64,000 nucleotides of DNA from Roseateles_B flavus (lineage in GTDB: Bacteria > Pseudomonadota > Gammaproteobacteria > Burkholderiales > Burkholderiaceae_C): contig NZ_JBDPZC010000004.1 of NCBI RefSeq assembly GCF_039872765.1, positions 124,001 to 188,000 on the forward strand, given 5' to 3'. Under the pieces are notes generated by a model. That model saw only the letters and a list, made by a program, of their open reading frames with translations. It made no database searches and was not told where the DNA came from. Every line of letters begins with the position of its first letter. The first letter of the stretch is position 1. Made by a program: the position numbers and the translations under genes. Below are positions 60,428-64,000 of the stretch, in pieces.

Positions 60428-61764
60428 TGAAGCGACCCCTGGGCGTGGAACTTGTGCCCACCCTGCCTGCGCGCCGCAAGGGCTGGCGCCGCCACCTGCG
60501 CTCCGGCCTGGGCCTGAGCCTGTGCCTGCTGGCCCTGGGCGGCGGCGCGGTCCTGGGCCTGGCGCATTCCGAGGGGGCCGCGGACCGCTGGTCGCCCCAG
60601 GAGCTGGCCCTGATGGGCTCGCTGCAGATCTCCCAGCTGCGCAGCGCCGATCCCGACCCCAGCAACCGCTTCGTCGGCAACGAGGCCGCGGCGCGCCTGG
60701 GCAAGCAGGTCTTCAATGACGTGCGCTTCAGCAGCAATGGCAAGGTCTCCTGCGCCACCTGCCACAACCCACAGGGCCAGTTCGAGGACGGGCGGCCGCG
60801 CGGTCTGGGCGTGGCCGAGGGCCTGCGCCGCACCATGCCCTCCATCGGCATGGCGCACAGCGCCTGGTTCTTCTGGGACGGCCGCAAGGACAGCCTCTGG
60901 GCCCAGGCCCTGGGCCCGCTGGAGGATGCACGCGAGCATGGCGGCAACCGCCTGCAGTACGCGCGCCTGCTGAGCCAGCACTATGCCCAGCCCTACCGCG
61001 AGCTCTTCGGCGATCTGCCCCGCCTGGACGGCCTGCCCGCCCATGCCAGCCCCCAGGGCAGCGAGGCCGAGCGCGCCGCCTGGGCCGCCATCCCCGAGTC
61101 GCGCCGGCAGGACATCAACCGCATGTACGCCAACCTGGGCAAGGCCATCGCGGCCTTCGAGTCCCGGCTGCAGTACGGCGAATCGCGGGTGGACCGCTAC
61201 ATCGCCGCCACGCTCAAGGGCAGCGGCAACGCGGGCCTGCTCAACGAGCAGGAGAAGGCCGGCCTGCGCCTCTTCATCGGCCGCGGCCAGTGCATCACCT
61301 GCCACACCGGCCCGCTGATGACGGACCAGCACTTCCACAACACCGGCATCCCGCCCTTCAACAAGGATCAGCCCGAGCGCGGCCGCGTGGACGGCCTGCG
61401 TGCGGCGCTGGCGGACGAGTTCAACTGCCTGGGCCCCTACAGCGACGCCAAGCCCCAGCAGTGCGAGGAGCTGCGCTTTGCCAACGGCAAGGACCCGCAC
61501 CTGGTGGGCGCCTTCAAGACGCCCAGCCTGCGCAATGTGGCCCTGCGCCCGCCTTACATGCATGCGGGCCAGTTCGCGACGCTGGAGCAGGTGCTGGCGC
61601 ACTATGCGCGCGCGCCCGAGGCGGAACTGGGCCATTCGGAGCTGCGCGAGCTCAAGCCGCGCGACCTCGGCCCGCAGGAGCAGGCTCAGCTGCTGAGCTT
61701 CCTGCGCGCGCTCTCCGGGCCTGTGCTGGAGAAACCGGCGCTGCAGCCGGCGCCGGCGCCTTGA
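60427..61764 (+). CDS. di-haem cytochrome c peroxidase / MauG-family protein
   Basis: A 445-residue periplasmic oxidase anchored or exported by an N-terminal helix (about 24-46, RSGLGLSLCLLALGGGAVLG). Two c-type haem sites are present, CATCH at 109-113 and CITCH at 289-293, with MHAGQFATLEQVLAHY near the end as in the family. The ATG overlaps the amidohydrolase stop (TGATG). Members either reduce peroxide or carry out oxidative tailoring, as MauG does. In a biosynthetic cluster, oxidation of the exported product or protection from oxidative by-products is plausible. Confidence 0.88.
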   Translation: MKRPLGVELVPTLPARRKGWRRHLRSGLGLSLCLLALGGGAVLGLAHSEGAADRWSPQELALMGSLQISQLRSADPDPSNRFVGNEAAARLGKQVFNDVRFSSNGKVSCATCHNPQGQFEDGRPRGLGVAEGLRRTMPSIGMAHSAWFFWDGRKDSLWAQALGPLEDAREHGGNRLQYARLLSQHYAQPYRELFGDLPRLDGLPAHASPQGSEAERAAWAAIPESRRQDINRMYANLGKAIAAFESRLQYGESRVDRYIAATLKGSGNAGLLNEQEKAGLRLFIGRGQCITCHTGPLMTDQHFHNTGIPPFNKDQPERGRVDGLRAALADEFNCLGPYSDAKPQQCEELRFANGKDPHLVGAFKTPSLRNVALRPPYMHAGQFATLEQVLAHYARAPEAELGHSELRELKPRDLGPQEQAQLLSFLRALSGPVLEKPALQPAPAP

Positions 61765-61810
61765 TGAAGCGGCCGCTGCCCCGCGGGAGCCGGGCGGCGG
61801 CGATCGGCGC

Positions 61811-62209
61811 TCAGTCGCCGTCCGCGCTCTTGACGGCCACGCCCATTACCTTCACCTGCCCGCCAAAGGGCAGGGCCGCGGCCTCGTAGACCGTGCGGGC
61901 CGGGCGCCGGCCTTCGGGGAAGAGCTCGGCATAGACCTTGTTGACCTCGGCCAATGCGCCGATGTCGGTGAAGGCAATGTCCACGAAGACCAGGTGCTGC
62001 GGCCCGAAGTCCGCCGCCAGCAGTGCGGCGAAGAGATTGCCGAAGGCGCGGCGCGCCTCCTCGGCCGGTGTGCCCGGCACATAGCGGCCGGACTCGTCCA
62101 GCGAGAGCTGGCCGCTGAGGTAGCAGGTGCGGTCCACGACCACGGCCTGGCTGATGGGCGAGGGCCAGTCCGGCAGGCCGGGGCCGCTGCTGATGAAGTG
62201 ACGCGACAT
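61811..62209 (-). CDS. RidA/YjgF-family protein
   Basis: A 132-residue Rid protein: QAVVVDRTCYLSGQLSLDES at the start and the conserved arginine in GRRPARTVYEAAALPFGG. RidA proper hydrolyses reactive enamines and imines from PLP enzymes. The usual C-terminal glutamate (V-E-I-E) is replaced here (VKVMGVAV), so it belongs to another Rid branch and may have a different role. It is 12 bp behind the phosphopantetheinyl transferase gene and convergent with the cytochrome gene. Confidence 0.85.
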   Translation of the reverse strand: MSRHFISSGPGLPDWPSPISQAVVVDRTCYLSGQLSLDESGRYVPGTPAEEARRAFGNLFAALLAADFGPQHLVFVDIAFTDIGALAEVNKVYAELFPEGRRPARTVYEAAALPFGGQVKVMGVAVKSADGD

Positions 62210-62221
62210 GGAAGATCCCGT

Positions 62222-62911
62222 TCAGGGTTGAGGGAAGCAGCGCGGGCGCCCCTGCAGCTGCGCGCCCGCGCGCGACTGCAGCTCGTGCAGCGTGGCGTTG
62301 CGCAGCACCTGCGCGTCCGACATGACCACGGCGAGCGTGCTGCCCGGCAGGGCCAGGCCCAGCGCATGCCAGTGCTGGCCGGCGTGGTGGATGGCGGGCA
62401 TGGCGGCGTCCAGCTCGTCCCAGCACAGGGCTTCGGGGGCCTGGGTGAAGCCCTCGCCCGTGGCTTTGAGCAGCGCCTCCTTGAGGGTCCACAGGCGGTA
62501 GAAGGCGGCGGCGAAGTCGGCCTGGGCCAGCAGCCACTGGCGCTCGCGCGGATGGAAGACGCGCTGGGCGATGGCCAGGCCGTCCTTCAGCTCGCGGTGA
62601 CTTTCAATGTCCAGCCCCACCGGCTGGTCCGCCACCGCCACGGCGATGGCATCGCCGCTGTGGCTGAGGTTGAAGTGGCAGGGCGCCGGCGCCTTCAGGG
62701 CGGGTTTGCCGGCATGGCCGCTCTCGAAGCGCCAGCCCAGCGGCGCCTGCTGCGGATGGTGCTGGCTCAGCAGACAGCGCTTGAGCGTGTGCGCCTGCGC
62801 GAAGGTGCGGGCCGTGCGCTGGCACAGGAAGCGCGCATGGCGGGCCTGCTCCTCGGCATCGAGCAGTGGCGGGCCGTCGGGCGGCGCGAGGGAATACCAG
62901 ACATCCAGCAT
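62222..62911 (-). CDS. 4'-phosphopantetheinyl transferase (Sfp/Gsp type)
   Basis: A 229-residue enzyme that installs the phosphopantetheine arm from CoA on carrier domains. Motifs in order: HFNLSHSGDAIAVAV, VGLDIESHRE (Mg-binding Asp and Glu) and FYRLWTLKEALLKATGEGF. It would activate the carrier domains of the FAAL, PKS and both NRPSs, plus the free ACP. Its position inside the cluster supports that the system is self-contained. Confidence 0.93.
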   Translation of the reverse strand: MLDVWYSLAPPDGPPLLDAEEQARHARFLCQRTARTFAQAHTLKRCLLSQHHPQQAPLGWRFESGHAGKPALKAPAPCHFNLSHSGDAIAVAVADQPVGLDIESHRELKDGLAIAQRVFHPRERQWLLAQADFAAAFYRLWTLKEALLKATGEGFTQAPEALCWDELDAAMPAIHHAGQHWHALGLALPGSTLAVVMSDAQVLRNATLHELQSRAGAQLQGRPRCFPQP

Positions 62912-62947
62912 GGACAGTGATGGAAAAGCAAAGGGCCGGCGGGCGGT

Positions 62948-64000
62948 TCAGAAGTAATGGCGCACCAGCAGGCGGATCACGCGGGCCTGCGGCAGGGCGC
63001 CAAACTCGCTGAGGCCCTGGCCGCGGTGCTGCTGCCATTGTGCCGCCCAGTCCGTGCTGTCCTGGCGATAGCGGGCCTCCAGCCACAGGAGTCGGCTGTG
63101 GTCGACCTGGCTGATGCGGGCGAAGGCGTTGAGGTCCAGCCTGGGGGCCAGCGCGTCCTGCCAGCGCAGCATCAGGAAGAGACTGTCGCGGGTGGCGGGC
63201 TCCTGCTGGGCCTGGGCGGCCTGGCGGTAGGCCCCGTAGCGCAGCGGATCGCCGGTCTGCAGGGCGGACCAGTCCGCGCGGCCGGGCGCCAGGCCGTTGT
63301 GCTGCCACTCGGCCGTCAGCGTGAGCTTGCGCGAGGTGGTGCAGCTCAGCCCGGTGGCCAGCTGGGTGTGCTGGGCCACCGGCGCCTGCAGATCGCCCAG
63401 GGCCTGGGCCAGCAGCGTGCGGCTGCGGCCGGTGCTCAGCTCCAGGTGGGCCACGCAGGCCTGGTTCAGCAGGCGGGTCAGGTTGAGGCCCAGCTGGGGC
63501 GAGTGGCCCGGCTGGCCGTCGCCGTGCAGCAGCCATTGCGGGGCGAGGTCCTCGGCCCAGGCCTGTGTCCAGGCCAGCAGCCAGCGCGGGCGGCCGTTGC
63601 TGGAACCCCAGTCCGGGCTCCAGGCGCCGCTGGAGGGGGCATCGGCCAGCTTGGGCGCAAAGACACCCGTCAGCGAGCCGCCCTCCCAGACCTTCTGCAC
63701 CCGCGCCATGGCCACGCCCAGGCGGTTCTCGCGCAGGCTGGCCGGGTCGATGGCGGTGGTGTTGCGCAGGGCCTGGCGCTTGAAGTAGTCCGTGGGGTTG
63801 TAGCCGCTGGCCACGCCCAGGCGGTTGTTGATGCGGCCCAGGTCCAGCACCCATTCGGCGCTGGGCCGCTGGCTGGCGTAGAGCTCCTTGAGCGTGTTGA
63901 CGGCGCGCCGCTCGCCGGGCAGGCGCTCGGGGCCGGCGAGGTCCAGGCGGTCGGCGGCCAGCAGGCGCCAGGCCGTGGGGCCTTCGCCGCCCAGGGGCAG
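62948..64000 (-). CDS. outer-membrane beta-barrel-like protein (5' end beyond window)
   Basis: The frame stays open from the stop at 62948 to the right edge (351 codons), so the start is outside the window. It contains LGVASGYNPTDYFKRQALRN and ENRLGVAMARVQKVWEGGSL. These are followed by alternating aromatic/hydrophobic strands (LTLTAEWQHNGLAPG, LFLMLRWQDALAPRLDLNAF) and the terminal phenylalanine of RLLVRHYF, features of outer-membrane barrels. The family is not one I can name. As first gene of the barrel-PPTase-Rid unit, it could take part in export of the product. Confidence 0.6.
   Translation of the reverse strand: MPLGGEGPTAWRLLAADRLDLAGPERLPGERRAVNTLKELYASQRPSAEWVLDLGRINNRLGVASGYNPTDYFKRQALRNTTAIDPASLRENRLGVAMARVQKVWEGGSLTGVFAPKLADAPSSGAWSPDWGSSNGRPRWLLAWTQAWAEDLAPQWLLHGDGQPGHSPQLGLNLTRLLNQACVAHLELSTGRSRTLLAQALGDLQAPVAQHTQLATGLSCTTSRKLTLTAEWQHNGLAPGRADWSALQTGDPLRYGAYRQAAQAQQEPATRDSLFLMLRWQDALAPRLDLNAFARISQVDHSRLLWLEARYRQDSTDWAAQWQQHRGQGLSEFGALPQARVIRLLVRHYF

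Noticed and set aside
60427..61764. Cytochrome gene as a methylamine-utilisation mauG
   Set aside because: No mau genes (mauA, mauB) are nearby, and many di-haem peroxidases share the fold; the mauG symbol is not justified.

Overview
The window is GC-rich DNA (about 70 percent by eye), densely coding on both strands. It looks like a betaproteobacterium of the order Burkholderiales (Roseateles/Mitsuaria/Rubrivivax-like). The reasons are the recN-nadK / hrcA arrangement, Bug-type solute-binding proteins next to a TctD/TctE-like two-component system, an OmpC-type Burkholderiales porin, a CysB-like LysR regulator and an SsuF-like Mop protein. The genus is inference only.

Layout. (1) 1-3.7 kb: core genes recN (partial), nadK, hrcA and a CAT-anticodon tRNA. 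(2) 3.7-9 kb: a gene-poor, decaying accessory stretch beside the tRNA. It holds a small unknown protein, a cyclopropane-fatty-acid synthase pseudogene, a unit of two Crp/Fnr regulators plus a diguanylate cyclase, a fatty-acid-hydroxylase pseudogene broken by a 20-bp tandem duplication, and a DUF1328-like small membrane protein. (3) 8.9-17.4 kb: one very large ndvB-type cyclic beta-glucan synthase, followed by a transposase-like remnant. (4) 17.7-23 kb: a membrane protein, an AraC regulator and a TonB-dependent receptor. (5) 23-24 kb: cytochrome-c-maturation (ccmH/ccmI) remnants. (6) 24-32.4 kb: a TctD/TctE-like two-component system, an orphan Bug binding protein, a porin and a complete FbpABC-like ABC importer. 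(7) 32.4-35.1 kb: a serine hydrolase, a Mop protein, a CysB-like regulator and a small membrane protein. (8) 35.1-64 kb: a biosynthetic gene cluster.

The cluster is the most interesting part. Its leftward operon runs: haem-oxygenase-like diiron oxidase, stand-alone AMP-forming ligase, fatty acyl-AMP ligase fused to a carrier protein, type I PKS (KS-AT-DH-KR-ACP), NRPS (docking-C-A*-PCP-E) and NRPS (C-A*-PCP-reductase). A LuxR-type regulator lies at its end. Divergent from it are a stand-alone carrier protein and a hydrolase with a Cys nucleophile. After a strong hairpin come an SbnA-like PLP enzyme, a GNAT acetyltransferase, an amidohydrolase and a di-haem MauG/CcpA-type cytochrome c. A facing unit encodes an outer-membrane barrel, an Sfp-type phosphopantetheinyl transferase and a Rid protein. 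Both NRPS adenylation domains (A*) lack the core motifs, including the catalytic lysine, so amino acids must be loaded in trans. The simplest model is that a fatty acid is activated, extended once to an unsaturated acyl chain, joined to two building blocks (the first epimerised) and released reductively as a lipodipeptide aldehyde or alcohol. The building blocks would be prepared on the free carrier protein. As given, the PKS has a one-base frameshift just before its ACP.

A 13-base word, CAAGACCTGACCC, recurs six times exactly, plus one 12-base copy. Three of the seven copies sit at 3' ends of genes and four inside the PKS/NRPS genes.
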